64,000 nt of DNA from Paenibacillus sp. BIHB 4019 (GCF_002741035.1 NZ_CP016808.1:4264501-4328500); one strand, 5' to 3'. Shown: positions 26,220 to 36,193, numbered from the stretch's first letter. Program-made: numbers and translations. The notes: a model not told the origin generated them from the letters alone.

Positions 26220-26681
26220 ATGAAGGCAGAGTATATTAATCCGTTTCTTGAAGCGGCAAAAAGTGTAATTGAGCAGGTCATCCAGATAAAGCCGTCGACA
26301 GGGCAATTAGGCTTGAAAGATGTTAAATTCGTTGAAAATTACATTTGGATACAAATCGGCCTGAACGGACAAATGAATGCTGACATCGTTTTTGGACTAA
26401 GCGAATCGGTAGCGATGAAGATGATTTCGGCTATGATGGGCGGCTTCTCGATTTCTGAAATTGATGAAATGGGCAGAAGCGCAATTTCCGAGCTTGGCAA
26501 CATGATTAGCGGCAATGCGAGCACAATGTTATCGAATCAAGGCGTCCATGTAGATATTACACCGCCGAAGGTCATTCAATCTGCTGCAGCTGCTGGCTTT
26601 ACAACACAGAAGGCATTAACCGTTCCGCTCATTATGGAGGGAATTGGCGAACTGGACATACAGGTGCTGGTAGCATCGTAA
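26220..26681 (+). CDS. Chemotaxis protein CheX-like
   Basis: This 153-residue protein of the CheC/CheX/FliY superfamily has the conserved phosphatase helix ISELGNMISGNASTML, with the Glu and Asn of the ExxN pair that attack CheY-phosphate. A preceding FGLSESVAMKMISAMMG segment is also typical. CheX normally dephosphorylates CheY in the cytoplasm and resets flagellar signalling. It stands alone here, away from other motility genes. The ribosome site AAAGGAG lies about 12 bases before the ATG, a little far. Confidence 0.88.
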   Translation: MKAEYINPFLEAAKSVIEQVIQIKPSTGQLGLKDVKFVENYIWIQIGLNGQMNADIVFGLSESVAMKMISAMMGGFSISEIDEMGRSAISELGNMISGNASTMLSNQGVHVDITPPKVIQSAAAAGFTTQKALTVPLIMEGIGELDIQVLVAS

Positions 26682-26692
26682 TTGGAATGACG

Positions 26693-26719
26693 AAAAACTC
26701 CTGCGGGAGTTTTTTTGTT
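26693..26719. terminator. Bidirectional terminator between cheX-like and DUF2625 genes
   Basis: ACTCC (26697-26701) and GGAGT (26706-26710) form a short stem with an A run before and a T run after, as expected between convergent genes. Confidence 0.82.
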
Positions 26720-26772
26720 TTTCATTTATAAGAACTGAATTTATCTTTTCATCTTATAGGAAGCAAAAGCTT

Positions 26773-27414
26773 TTATGGCTGGGGTAGGGGATTTAATGAT
26801 TTGCCCATTTCCTGATGCAGCTCATAAAGCTCGAGTACGCTTACCGGCTTTTTGGATGCTTGCTCAATATTTTGCCCTTCGGCCGTCCATAGGTAGGGGA
26901 ATATGGAGAAGGCCTGATCGCCTTGTATCGTTTGGGAGTCCACAATCCAGCTGTCCCAGCGCATCGTCTTGTAAAATAATTGGAGATCGCCATTCAACGC
27001 CCAGCCTATGAACTCGGAATAAGTACATTCGGTATCTTCCCATTCAAGCGTATCAGGCGCCATATAAAATACGGTTTTAAAATTGGAATGAATGGCGAAG
27101 AAGCCGCCAACTAAATCATAGGCCACGACTAAAATATTTTGAATGGGACTGTTCCAAGTTGCTAAAGAGCCTGAAAGCCGCTCATTTCCTGCACCTAATA
27201 TTTTTAACCAGCCATAATCGACAAGTATTCCCCCGCATTCCAAGGCAATCGCGCCCAAATAGGAGCGATTCGTAACTTGCAGGTGCTCCAGCGTTTTTCT
27301 GCCATCATCGATCGAGCAGCTTGCTATAGTAATGGGATTGACGGCTTCGGCTACAAGGCTTTGAATTTCTCCCCATGCGTCCTCCGGCACCATTAATTCC
27401 TTGTAGGATTTCAT
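26773..27414 (-). CDS. DUF2625 family protein
   Basis: This 213-residue soluble protein matches the DUF2625 pattern: ECGGILVDYGWLKILGAG, then the WN pair in LATWNSP, then LVVAYDLVGGFFAIH and TLEWEDTECTYSEFIGWALNG. It has no signal or membrane segment. GGGAGG stands 7 bases upstream of the ATG. The function of the family is unknown. Its neighbours give no pathway hint. Confidence 0.82.
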   Translation of the reverse strand: MKSYKELMVPEDAWGEIQSLVAEAVNPITIASCSIDDGRKTLEHLQVTNRSYLGAIALECGGILVDYGWLKILGAGNERLSGSLATWNSPIQNILVVAYDLVGGFFAIHSNFKTVFYMAPDTLEWEDTECTYSEFIGWALNGDLQLFYKTMRWDSWIVDSQTIQGDQAFSIFPYLWTAEGQNIEQASKKPVSVLELYELHQEMGKSLNPLPQP

Positions 27415-27563
27415 TTTGTTTAACCTCCCTTTCCCTATTATTGTACGGAGGTAGAGGCCTATTGTCCAAAATCAAAAAATAGCGCAAGCCTATGCAATGT
27501 TTTGCAAAGGTTTCTTTGCTTAAAATGCCCTGATCAAGTAGAATTAGCTTTAGGTGATGACGG

Positions 27564-28337
27564 ATGTTAAATGGCAAAGTTGTGCTTATTTCCGGCGCTT
27601 CCAGCGGGATTGGAGCGCTTGCTGCAAAGCAGCTTGCGCGGCGCGGCGCCATTGTGGTGCTGACCGGACGAAATGTGGAGAAGCTGAAAGCGCATGTGGC
27701 AGAAATCGGCAGCAATAGCTCCTATTTTCAGATGGATGTAACGAGCATGGAAGATGTGCAGCAGGTCATTCAATCAGTTGTGCAAAAGCATGGGCGTCTC
27801 GATATTTTGATTAATAATGCTGGATATGGACAGTTCGAATATTTTGAGACGATGCCGGTCGAGGCATTTGACCAGATGATGGATACGAATTATATGGGTA
27901 TCGTTCGCTGCACGAAGGCAGTGCTGCCATATATGCTTTCCCAAGGCAGCGGCCATATCGTAAATATTGCCTCCCTCGCAGGCAAGATCGGCTCAGCCAA
28001 GTCAACGGCCTATACAGCAACGAAGCATGCGGTGCTCGGCTTTACCAATTCGCTGCGGATGGAGCTGCGGGGCAAAGGGATTGTCGTATCGGCGGTTAAT
28101 CCCGGACCGATTGACACGCCTTTTTTCTCGCTGGCAGATCCGTCAGGCAATTATGTGAAAAATGTCAGCTTCTTTATGATGAAGCCCGACTATGTCGTCA
28201 AAGCCATCGTGCGGCTTATTGAGCGCAGGAAGGCGGAAATTAATTTGCCGAAATCGGCGGCGTTTGGCATTAAGCTGTATCAGCTTTTTCCACGTCTAAT
28301 TGACCGAGTATTCGGCGGTATGCTGGATCGAAAATAG
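27564..28337 (+). CDS. Short-chain dehydrogenase/reductase (SDR)
   Basis: This 257-residue Rossmann-fold oxidoreductase has a nucleotide-binding turn ISGASSGIG (GxxxGxG), LTGRN, the NNAGYG motif and a catalytic set with Ser (NIASLAG) and the YTATK Tyr/Lys pair. The arginine in LTGRN favours NADPH. It belongs to the classical DltE/YqjQ-like group that acts on various carbonyls or alcohols. The helicase gene follows after 26 bp, so the two may be co-transcribed. The substrate cannot be inferred. Confidence 0.88.
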   Translation: MLNGKVVLISGASSGIGALAAKQLARRGAIVVLTGRNVEKLKAHVAEIGSNSSYFQMDVTSMEDVQQVIQSVVQKHGRLDILINNAGYGQFEYFETMPVEAFDQMMDTNYMGIVRCTKAVLPYMLSQGSGHIVNIASLAGKIGSAKSTAYTATKHAVLGFTNSLRMELRGKGIVVSAVNPGPIDTPFFSLADPSGNYVKNVSFFMMKPDYVVKAIVRLIERRKAEINLPKSAAFGIKLYQLFPRLIDRVFGGMLDRK

Positions 28338-28363
28338 TGTTTTGAACAAGAGAGGACTCGAAC

Positions 28364-29902
28364 ATGAGTAAGCAAAATTGGTTGGATTTAGGTTTGAATG
28401 AACAGCTGGCGGAAGCGCTAGTTGAAGAAGGTATCCAGGAGCCTACTGCAGTGCAAGCAGAGGCCATTCCTGTCCTGCTCGGAGGGCAGGACGTTTCTGC
28501 GCGTTCGCAGACAGGAACAGGCAAGACGCTGGCGTATTTGCTGCCGTTGCTCCAGAAGCTAAATGCCTCGTCGAAAGAAATTCAAGGCGTCGTTATTGCT
28601 CCTACGCAGGAACTGGCTATGCAGATCGTACGTGTAGCTGAATTTTATGCGAAGCCGCTGGGCCTACGTGTGCAGCAGCTAATTGGCGGCGCAGCGCTCA
28701 AGCGTCAAGTAGAGAAGCTCAAGCTGCATCCGCAAATTGTCATCGGTACGCCAGGACGTATTCACGAGCTGCTTAAGCTGCGCAAAATCAAGCTGCATGC
28801 GGTCAATCAGGTCGTTATTGATGAAGTGGACCAAGTTTTCCAGCTGAGCTCGACGCGTGAAGTAGAGACGATTCTTTTTGCAATGGGACAAAATCGTCAG
28901 ATCGCTTTTTTCTCGGCAACTTATCCCGAGCAGATGGCCCGCTTTGAAGGCCGCTGGATGAATGAGCCATACCGCATTCAGGTTGCCCCTGAGCATCGCG
29001 TATCCGAGACCATTACGAATTATTATTTCGTATGCGACAAACGGGACAAGCCGGATATCGCCCGTCGCATCATTCGGATGCTCAAGCCCAAATCGGCATT
29101 GCTGTTTCTGAATGAGACGGATACGATTTCAAACTGGGAAGCGAAGCTCAGCTATGAGGGTTTTACGGTAGAGGCGCTTTACGGCGATGCTGACAAGCAG
29201 CGTCGTGCTGCTACGCTTGCGCGCTTCCGCGAAGGCGCATGCCAGCTATTGCTTGCGACCGACGTTGCCGCGAGGGGACTCGATATTGAAGGCTTGCCGC
29301 TCGTTATCAATCTGGAGCCTGCGCTTGATGCCGATCATTATGTGCACCGGGCCGGCCGGACGGGCCGTATGGGCCGCACGGGAACGGTTATTTCCATTGT
29401 CACGCCGCAGGAGCATTTTATTATGGACAAGTTCCGCAAGCAGCTCGGCATTGATCTTCCAGAGAAGGCGATGTTAAGAGGCAAGTTGGTTACACCTGAG
29501 GAAGCGCGGAACGATAAAGCCTCATTCAAACGCTCGGATTATACGGGAGCACCGAAGAGCCGTCAGGCGTCGGGCAGCGACTACGCGCAAGGAGAGGCTG
29601 CGCGAAGCGAGAGGCCGCGTGGCGAGTTCAGACAAGGAGCCGGCGGGAAAGCGCCGCAAGGTGAGAGACGCCTAGGCGATGTTCAGCCAGGCAGCCGCAG
29701 AACGGATGCAGCAGGCTCAGCAGCGCAGGCAAGAACAGCGGGAAGCGGCGCTGCCGCAGCTAACGAGCCGCAGAAAGCGGCTGTTCAGGCAAAACCGAAG
29801 GCGAAGGTGCTGTCCAAGCAGGAGCGCCAGAAGAAGAGCAAGGACAAAGGTGCGCCGAAATGGCTGAAAGCGAAGCGCGAGTCGGGCGATACGAAGGAAT
29901 AA
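28364..29902 (+). CDS. DEAD-box ATP-dependent RNA helicase
   Basis: This 512-residue RNA helicase has its motifs in order: Q motif (WLDLGLNEQL, EPTAVQ), motif I SQTGTGKT, Ia PTQELAMQ, Ib TPGR, motif II DEVD, motif III SAT, V ARGLDIEG and VI HRAGRTGR. Motif II reads DEVD rather than DEAD, a tolerated variant. After residue 390 a basic, low-complexity tail rich in Arg, Gly, Ala and Lys should bind RNA. Such proteins unwind structured RNA during ribosome assembly, decay or cold growth. A terminator follows. Confidence 0.92.
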   Translation: MSKQNWLDLGLNEQLAEALVEEGIQEPTAVQAEAIPVLLGGQDVSARSQTGTGKTLAYLLPLLQKLNASSKEIQGVVIAPTQELAMQIVRVAEFYAKPLGLRVQQLIGGAALKRQVEKLKLHPQIVIGTPGRIHELLKLRKIKLHAVNQVVIDEVDQVFQLSSTREVETILFAMGQNRQIAFFSATYPEQMARFEGRWMNEPYRIQVAPEHRVSETITNYYFVCDKRDKPDIARRIIRMLKPKSALLFLNETDTISNWEAKLSYEGFTVEALYGDADKQRRAATLARFREGACQLLLATDVAARGLDIEGLPLVINLEPALDADHYVHRAGRTGRMGRTGTVISIVTPQEHFIMDKFRKQLGIDLPEKAMLRGKLVTPEEARNDKASFKRSDYTGAPKSRQASGSDYAQGEAARSERPRGEFRQGAGGKAPQGERRLGDVQPGSRRTDAAGSAAQARTAGSGAAAANEPQKAAVQAKPKAKVLSKQERQKKSKDKGAPKWLKAKRESGDTKE

Positions 29903-30002
29903 GCCTTTAAGCAAAAATAATTTTTTAATGCAAGCCCCATTTCCAGCACAATGGAAGGAAGAGGCAAGCGAGCGTCCAACCATTATTTATGGGCGCTCTG
30001 CA

Positions 30003-30047
30003 AGCCGTTTTAGCTTCTGCCATTAGCGGAAGCAGGGGCTTTTTTTA
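30003..30047 (+). terminator. Rho-independent terminator after the helicase gene
   Basis: An outer AGCC/GGCT pair encloses GCTTCTGC (30013-30020) with GCGGAAGC (30026-30033), followed by TTTTTTT (from 30040). Confidence 0.72.
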
Positions 30048-30169
30048 ATTATAAGCAAAGATCTGAAACGATTCTGAGACGGTACGAATGGGAAATTTTG
30101 AATTTTGCCTTGAAATTCGGTATGCTGAATAAGCGATATTAATTTTATAGTTATGAAGGTGAATGGATA

Positions 30170-30922
30170 ATGATAGAGCCTGTATTGGAAGTTGCCGATT
30201 TGACAGGAGGATATAGCCCGCGCCGTCCTGTCCTGCATAATGTGTCGTTCCAGCTGCATCCGGGCGAAATGGTCGGCTTAATTGGCCTTAATGGCGCAGG
30301 CAAAAGCACGACGATTAAACATATTCTCGGCTTGATGAAGCCGCAGCAGGGTGAGGTTAAGGTTAGCGGCGTCAAGCTGGAGGATGATCCGGACCGCTAC
30401 CGCTCCGCCTTTGCGTATGTGCCGGAAACGCCGGTGCTGTTCGACGAGCTTACGGTTGAGGAGCATTTGCGCCTGACTGGAATGGCCTACGGCGTTTCAG
30501 TTCAGGAATTTGATAAGAAGCGAATGGATTTATTGAACGAATTCCAAATGAATGCGAAAAAAGGAGCTTTTGCTGCCCATCTGTCCAAAGGGATGAAGCA
30601 GAAGGTCATGATTATGAATGCGCTGCTGTCCGAGCCGCCATTATATATTATTGACGAGCCGTTTCTAGGGCTGGACCCGCTCGGCATTCGCTCCTTGCTG
30701 GAACGGCTTGTAGAAGTGAAGCAGAATGGCTCGGCTATTTTGATGAGCTCGCATATTTTGGCTACGGTCGAAGCTTATTGCGACAAGTTTATTGTGATGC
30801 ATCATGGGCGCATCGTTGCCAGCGGAACGCTTGCCGATGTATGTGAAGCGGCGGGCATGGCGATGCGCGGCGGAACGCTGGAGGATGCGTTCTATAAGCT
30901 CGTTGCAGGAGACAAGCTATGA
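30170..30922 (+). CDS. ecsA: ABC transporter ATPase, EcsA-like
   Basis: This 250-residue ATPase has Walker A GLNGAGKST, Q-loop YVPETP, signature HLSKGMKQK (the variant LSKGM instead of LSGGQ, typical of EcsA), Walker B LYIIDEPFLGLDP and H-loop SSHIL. It pairs with the permease encoded directly after it, overlapping by ATGA. In Bacillus, EcsAB influences secretion, sporulation and intramembrane proteolysis by RasP; the transported compound is not settled. GAAGGTGA precedes the ATG at low strength. Confidence 0.86.
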   Translation: MIEPVLEVADLTGGYSPRRPVLHNVSFQLHPGEMVGLIGLNGAGKSTTIKHILGLMKPQQGEVKVSGVKLEDDPDRYRSAFAYVPETPVLFDELTVEEHLRLTGMAYGVSVQEFDKKRMDLLNEFQMNAKKGAFAAHLSKGMKQKVMIMNALLSEPPLYIIDEPFLGLDPLGIRSLLERLVEVKQNGSAILMSSHILATVEAYCDKFIVMHHGRIVASGTLADVCEAAGMAMRGGTLEDAFYKLVAGDKL

Positions 30923-32208
30923 TGGCGAAATCGCAAGCAGCTAATCCAGAGCAGCATCGGCTGAAGGAACAGGCGATGCAGCAGTTGTGGAAAAAACGTG
31001 CGCGAAGCTTCCGCCAGGAGACGCTGCCGTATTTTCGCTATATGGGACAAAGCGGCTTCCCGCTGTTTCTCTCGTTGTTTGTCATTACCGGAGTGCTTAG
31101 CTATTTTAAGCTGATTCGGGACGTTCCTGCTGATTTTCCAACCACGCTGGTTGGCATAGCCGCACTAGTGCCCGTGCTTTGCTGGAGCCCCTTCCGCACC
31201 TTTCTGCAAGCGGCAGATGTCGTCTTCCATATGCCGCAGGAATCGGCGATGCGCCGTTATTGGGGGCTTTCCTTTAAGCGAAGCATAATCGCTATGCTCG
31301 CTTTATGCGCCTTCTTGCTGCTTGCTTATTGGCCTATATACAGGCAGGGTACCGCTCCAGCGGATATGTGGCTGCTGGTATTGGCTGCGGCTGTGCTTCG
31401 TTTTGCCAATACAGCCGCTGCATGGCGCGAGCGCCAGCTGGCCTGGAGCGGCATGAGGGTGCTGTTTCGAGTAGCTCGCTGGGGAGCGACGGCGCTTGCT
31501 TGGACGGGAATGCTCACCCGTGCGCCGTTGTATGCGGGAGGCTTTATTATTTTGCTTATCCTGCTATTTGCCTTGCTGTACAAGCTTCCGAGCCGATTTG
31601 TCATCCCTTGGGAACGGCTAGTCGAAGAAGAGTCGGCGACGAGAAGAAGGTATTACGTCTTTTTCGGTTTGTTTATTGATGTCCCTACGATGCCATCGCG
31701 AACAGCCGGCCGAAAATATCTTTCCTGGATCATGAACTTTATTCCGTATCGCCGCCGCTTTACTTACGATTATTTATATGCGGCTTCCATGCTGCGAATG
31801 GAAATGGGAGGCATTTTGCTAAGGCTGCTCGTTCTGTTCGCGCTTATTGCCTATTGGATGGCGGAAGCGGTCTGGTTGTCCGGTTGGGGGGCTGCCTGTG
31901 CCTATGCGGTATTTATGCTCATTGTCGGGGCCCAGCTCGGCGGACTTCGCCATACGCATCGTTATACGGTATGGCGGCATGTTTATCCGCTTCCTGATGC
32001 CCAAAGGCTGGAAAGCCTCATCCGGCTGGACCGCTGGACGATGCTCATCATTGCCCTGCTTATGTGGCTTCCTGCGTGCATTATGCTGCTGCGTGCCAAT
32101 TGCCTGCTGGCTGCTGCTGCAGCGCCGATTGCAGCACTCGTCTATGTGCTTGCGATTCGCCCGCTGAGGCTGCGCCGCGCTTTTGCTGCTGATGCGGAAG
32201 AAGATTAG
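30919..32208 (+). CDS. ecsB: ABC transporter permease, EcsB-like
   Basis: This 429-residue integral membrane protein with about nine to ten hydrophobic spans belongs to the EcsB family: LWKKRARSFRQETLPYFRYM near the N-terminus, and FVIPWERLVEEE then RRRYYVFFGLFIDVP in the central loop. It overlaps ecsA by 4 bp, so the two are translationally coupled. It forms the membrane part of the Ecs exporter. The end coincides with a strong bidirectional terminator. Confidence 0.86.
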   Translation: MMAKSQAANPEQHRLKEQAMQQLWKKRARSFRQETLPYFRYMGQSGFPLFLSLFVITGVLSYFKLIRDVPADFPTTLVGIAALVPVLCWSPFRTFLQAADVVFHMPQESAMRRYWGLSFKRSIIAMLALCAFLLLAYWPIYRQGTAPADMWLLVLAAAVLRFANTAAAWRERQLAWSGMRVLFRVARWGATALAWTGMLTRAPLYAGGFIILLILLFALLYKLPSRFVIPWERLVEEESATRRRYYVFFGLFIDVPTMPSRTAGRKYLSWIMNFIPYRRRFTYDYLYAASMLRMEMGGILLRLLVLFALIAYWMAEAVWLSGWGAACAYAVFMLIVGAQLGGLRHTHRYTVWRHVYPLPDAQRLESLIRLDRWTMLIIALLMWLPACIMLLRANCLLAAAAAPIAALVYVLAIRPLRLRRAFAADAEED

Positions 32209-32295
32209 GGCGCTGCAATGGCCAGATGGTCCTATGGCATCTGGCTGCCTGCACTCTATAGATGGCAGCCCCGCTATAGCGGTGACAAAGCTGGC

Positions 32296-32342
32296 AAAAA
32301 ACGTCCAAATCCACGAATAAAGGTGGGTTTGGACGTTTTTTA
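32296..32342. terminator. Bidirectional terminator between ecsB and the AEC transporter gene
   Basis: AAAAAACGTCCAAATCCAC (32296-32314) pairs with GTGGGTTTGGACGTTTTTT (32323-32341) with one wobble. Confidence 0.93.
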
Positions 32343-32369
32343 ATGGTCATTTTCTGTTCGCTTAAGAGG

Positions 32370-33305
32370 TCAAGACGGCTGCACAAGAACAATCAGCAGT
32401 GGCAGCACGATAAAGGAGGCGAGCGTCGTCCATAAAATACAGCGGGAAACGAGCTTTGGCGATGCTTCGAACTGCTCCGCCATAATGACGGCGTTGACTG
32501 CCGTCGGCATAGAGGCGAGTATAAGCAGGACGGCGAACAGCATGCCCTTTACTTGCAGCAGCCAGAGCAGCAGTGCTGCAATGAGCGGAGAAAGCAGCAG
32601 CCGGATCGCGATAGCTGTCCAGAGCGGCTTGCTCAGGACCGAATCTGCTTGCTTGTTGCTGCTGCGCGCTCCGGCCATCTGTGCCCCTAGCAAAATCAGC
32701 ACGACAGGCGCATAGGCGCTCGACAGCATCGATAGGCCTTCTGCGACAGCCGCAGGCATAATCATGCCGGTGAACCGGATAATGACGGCGAGCACAACAG
32801 CGTATAAAGCAGGAAGCTTGCATACCGATTGGACCGCTTTTTTCACCGAGAAATGGGAGCGGGCAGCGAAATAAACACCGACGGTATTGACAAGAATCAT
32901 TTGCGAGATGACGTAGACGGATGCTTTGGCTAGCCCGAGCTGACCGAAGGCGAGCAGCACGAGCGGCAGTCCATAGTTGACACAGTTCGTAAATACAGAC
33001 ACAAGCGTGAGGCCGGCTTGATCTGCTGGAGAAAGCCGCAGCAGCCTAGAGGCAAGAATGGCGACGAGCCAGAGAGCGACCAGATTAATGATGCTGAATG
33101 CGCTCGTCTGAATAATATCAGCCATTGACAGCTTGGCGCTGATCAGCGTCTCCAAAATTAGAGCCGGACTGAGCAAATAAAGGGCAATGGCCGATAAGGG
33201 CTTCGTCTCAAGTCCCCGCCAGCGCTTCAAGGCTGCTCCTCCAAGCACAGGCAGCGAAATCGGCAGAAACACGCCATATACGATAAGCAAAAATGAATGC
33301 AGCAT
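32370..33305 (-). CDS. AEC family transporter (auxin efflux carrier-like)
   Basis: This 311-residue membrane protein with about ten spans shows features of the AEC (PF03547) family: PVLGGAALKRW after the first helix, NCVNYGLPLVLLAFG in helix 4 (the conserved Asn-x-x-Asn-x-Gly), and LASMPTAVNAVIMAEQF near the end. Bacterial members move malate, malonate or other small acids. AAAGGA lies 8 bases before the ATG. It is downstream of the BceB-like gene on the same strand with a 119-bp gap. Confidence 0.86.
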   Translation of the reverse strand: MLHSFLLIVYGVFLPISLPVLGGAALKRWRGLETKPLSAIALYLLSPALILETLISAKLSMADIIQTSAFSIINLVALWLVAILASRLLRLSPADQAGLTLVSVFTNCVNYGLPLVLLAFGQLGLAKASVYVISQMILVNTVGVYFAARSHFSVKKAVQSVCKLPALYAVVLAVIIRFTGMIMPAAVAEGLSMLSSAYAPVVLILLGAQMAGARSSNKQADSVLSKPLWTAIAIRLLLSPLIAALLLWLLQVKGMLFAVLLILASMPTAVNAVIMAEQFEASPKLVSRCILWTTLASFIVLPLLIVLVQPS

Positions 33306-33424
33306 ACGAATCAGTCCTTTGCCAAAATCAATATGCCTTATTTTTGCATAAAGCTTCTGTTAGCGTCCAAGACCCTTTTCCTATATACTCATAAGCTTTG
33401 GCTATATGCGCCTTTCCCCCTCGC

Positions 33425-35365
33425 CTACGTCAGCTTGAGATGCATATGGCGCAAATACCGCCAGCGAATCATGAGGAAATAGGTTAGCTGGAGGAGGAAA
33501 AAGCTAATATAGATCAGGAGTGCTGCCTTCAGCATTGAAATATCGAGCAGCAGCGCAATATTTATAAAAGCGACGATGCCATGCACAAGGGCAATCGCAA
33601 AGGGAAGGAAAAACATAAGAAGCAGCTGCCTTGTAACCAGCCGGTTCAGCTCCTTGCCGCTGAGGCCGATTTTGCTAATCATCTGGTATTGCTTCTCATC
33701 CCGCTCCAAATCGGCATACAGCCTAAAGTAGATAAAGCTGACGGCATAGGTGAAAAAGACGCCGCCCACAAGCACGCTAATAATGAGCAAAAGCCCGTTA
33801 AGCTGCTTGAATTCATACCATTCAAGCACGAGTGACCGTATATAATAATGGCCCTGCGTGTCCTGTGGTATTTCCTTCATAACGCTCTGCGCTACGCTGA
33901 TGGTGTCGATCCAATTGGGAATGACATAATAATACGTGACCTGGTTCGTGTCGTCCTTCATGCGGATCATTGCTTGGAAATCGTCATCCGATACGACAAA
34001 AACATCATTGTAATTGTTTAATACGAAAGAAGGCAGCCTTTTTACCACAGTAAGCTTCCGCTGCTTTTCGTCCGGCGCAACGTTGCCTAAATCCACAACG
34101 GGCTCAAATGCCGTCACGTTCTGGGCACGGGAGACTTTGCCTGAGGCGAGAAAGGCTTCACTGGGCGCATGAAGCGACTCGGCGGAGAAGCCGAGTGCCG
34201 TGGCAAGCTGATTGTATTCGGACAGGCTCATGACCGACTGCCAATCTTCCGTGTATTTAATGTGCGAAGCGCCTTTCGTATAAGCAAAGCCGCCCTCTGA
34301 TAGTCTATGTTCCAATAGCGCCAAATGCTGCTTCGTTTGCCTTTCATTCTGGGCTAGAGATTCACTATCGCCACCGAAGGATTCATAAATAAAGGCGTAG
34401 GGATTGTCTTTTTCTGACAGCTTCGGATCACCGATCGCCAGGCAGGTGCCCATGCCGCACAAGGCGACCGCCGTTACCGTTGCGACCATAAAAAACATGT
34501 TGGCATTGTCTCTCATTCGGTATGCGAGATCGGAGAGCGTCAGCAAATTGATTTTACGCAGCAATAAGCTTTCCCGTCCGCGCAAAGCACGAATCACATA
34601 CACGCTGAGCTGTGTAAACAGAAAATAAGTCCCCAATATGACACAGCCAATGGCGGCTGCGAGCAGCGCCAGCGAGAAGGCGCGGCCTAATACAAAATAA
34701 AAGACCATTCCGTAGCCTGCAAGCAAAAGAATGGCAGCAAGCAGCGATAGCAGCACTGAAGCTTTTGGCTCCTTCTTCGGCTTCTCATCCGAACGAATCA
34801 GCTCAAGCAGCTGAGATTTTCGCCCTAGGCGCGACGCGAGTATGGACAGGAGCAGAAAAACGATGAAAAAAGCGCCTGCTGTTATAATCACGCTTTGGAT
34901 GGGCACGAGAAATTCGAGTCCTTTTTGCAGCACCAGCAGTCGTTCGGTTATGAGCAAAAAAAGCTTGGTGAACAAAATGCCAAAGCCGATTCCAAAAACA
35001 GTGGAGATGAGGCCAATGATCATATTTTCCACAAAAATCAACCTGCGGTACTGCTTATCGGACATGCCCAGCAGCATCAAAATGCCGAATTCACGTTTAC
35101 GCGCCTTCAGGAAGGCGCCAGCAGAATACATCAAAAACAGAAATGAAAAAATAACGATTAAATATTGCGAAATTTTCAGCCCCATCGTCCCAAGCATAGA
35201 GGCAGTTGGACTGCTAGCGGCGATTTCCCCCTGCAAATCCGGATGATACAGCAGCACCGAATAGATGAAAAAAATCATTACTGCGAACGAGCTGCTCATA
35301 AAATGTGCGGCATACGTCCGTTTGCGGCGCAGTACATTATTAAACGCGAACTGTCGGAAATTCAT
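33425..35365 (-). CDS. ABC transporter permease, BceB-like (FtsX family)
   Basis: This permease is about 646 residues long with ten predicted membrane spans and one large extracellular domain of about 210 residues (near residues 310-520) between spans 7 and 8. That is the signature of peptide-antibiotic sensing and detoxification permeases. FtsX-type stretches flank it (LKARKREFGILMLLGMSDKQ; FRLYADLERDEKQYQMISKI). I start at ATG 35365 (MNFRQFAFNNVLRRKR), which has GGGGGGAC before it. It overlaps the ATPase gene by 26 bp. With that ATPase and the nearby sensor/regulator pair it forms a Bce-type module against cell-wall-active peptides. Confidence 0.88.
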   Translation of the reverse strand: MNFRQFAFNNVLRRKRTYAAHFMSSSFAVMIFFIYSVLLYHPDLQGEIAASSPTASMLGTMGLKISQYLIVIFSFLFLMYSAGAFLKARKREFGILMLLGMSDKQYRRLIFVENMIIGLISTVFGIGFGILFTKLFLLITERLLVLQKGLEFLVPIQSVIITAGAFFIVFLLLSILASRLGRKSQLLELIRSDEKPKKEPKASVLLSLLAAILLLAGYGMVFYFVLGRAFSLALLAAAIGCVILGTYFLFTQLSVYVIRALRGRESLLLRKINLLTLSDLAYRMRDNANMFFMVATVTAVALCGMGTCLAIGDPKLSEKDNPYAFIYESFGGDSESLAQNERQTKQHLALLEHRLSEGGFAYTKGASHIKYTEDWQSVMSLSEYNQLATALGFSAESLHAPSEAFLASGKVSRAQNVTAFEPVVDLGNVAPDEKQRKLTVVKRLPSFVLNNYNDVFVVSDDDFQAMIRMKDDTNQVTYYYVIPNWIDTISVAQSVMKEIPQDTQGHYYIRSLVLEWYEFKQLNGLLLIISVLVGGVFFTYAVSFIYFRLYADLERDEKQYQMISKIGLSGKELNRLVTRQLLLMFFLPFAIALVHGIVAFINIALLLDISMLKAALLIYISFFLLQLTYFLMIRWRYLRHMHLKLT

Positions 35366-36110
35366 TTTCAGTCCCCCCAAGCAGAGCAAGCATATTAATA
35401 ATTTTCTGATAAAAGGCCGCGCGGTTGTCGCCGCAATTCACTTCACTGTAAAACTGGCCATCTTTTATAAAAATAACCCGGTGACAGTAGCTCGCCGCCA
35501 TTGCGTCATGTGTAACGAGCATCATGGTGGCATTGTCCTCGCGGTTGAGCTTGCTCATCAACTCCATCACATCACGCGCCGATTTGGAATCGAGGTTGCC
35601 GGTCGGCTCGTCGGCCAGCAGCAGCTTTGGGCTGTGGATAAGGGCTCGGGCAATGGCCGTACGCTGCGCCTGGCCGCCGGATATTTCATAGGTCCGCTTG
35701 TCCGCCAGCGCGGCAATGCCGAGCTTTTCCATAATGGAGGCGGCCCGAAGCTTCATTTCCACGATGTTTGTGCCGTCGAGCGTGAGCGGCAGCATAATAT
35801 TTTCGCTGACCGTCAGCGTATCAAGTAAATTAAACGATTGAAAGACGAAGCCAAGCTCCCGCCGGCGGAAAAAAGCAAGCTTTTCCCGTGACAGCTCATA
35901 GGGATCTTGGCCCGCAATGCGCAGCTCGCCGGAAGTAGGCTTGTCGATGGTCGATACCATGTTCAGCAGCGTCGTTTTGCCGCTGCCCGATGGCCCCATA
36001 ATGCCGACGAACTCGCCTTGCTGGATCGTTAAATCAATATTCGTCAGCGCTTTATAGGTTACTTTGCCGGGATAAATTTTGTTCAGATTCCGTGCAAATA
36101 GCAATTCCAA
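35340..36110 (-). CDS. ABC transporter ATPase, BceA-like
   Basis: This MacB/BceA-type ATPase is about 256 residues long, with Walker A GPSGSGKTTL, Q-loop FVFQSFNLLDTLT, signature ISGGQAQR, Walker B LLLADEPTGNLDS and H-loop VTHD. I prefer TTG 36110 (LELLFARNLNKIYPG) because GGGGAG is 6 bases upstream; the frame extends to 36158 without a better site. The 26-bp overlap with the permease implies coupled translation. A perfect TnACA-N4-TGTAA box stands upstream. Confidence 0.87.
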   Translation of the reverse strand: MELLFARNLNKIYPGKVTYKALTNIDLTIQQGEFVGIMGPSGSGKTTLLNMVSTIDKPTSGELRIAGQDPYELSREKLAFFRRRELGFVFQSFNLLDTLTVSENIMLPLTLDGTNIVEMKLRAASIMEKLGIAALADKRTYEISGGQAQRTAIARALIHSPKLLLADEPTGNLDSKSARDVMELMSKLNREDNATMMLVTHDAMAASYCHRVIFIKDGQFYSEVNCGDNRAAFYQKIINMLALLGGTENEFPTVRV

Positions 36111-36193
36111 TTTGATCTCCCCTTGCTTGTTTGTCAATAAACCCAGTATACCCCTCATGTGCGCCGGCTCCTATGAGCTTAGCTTTCATTTAC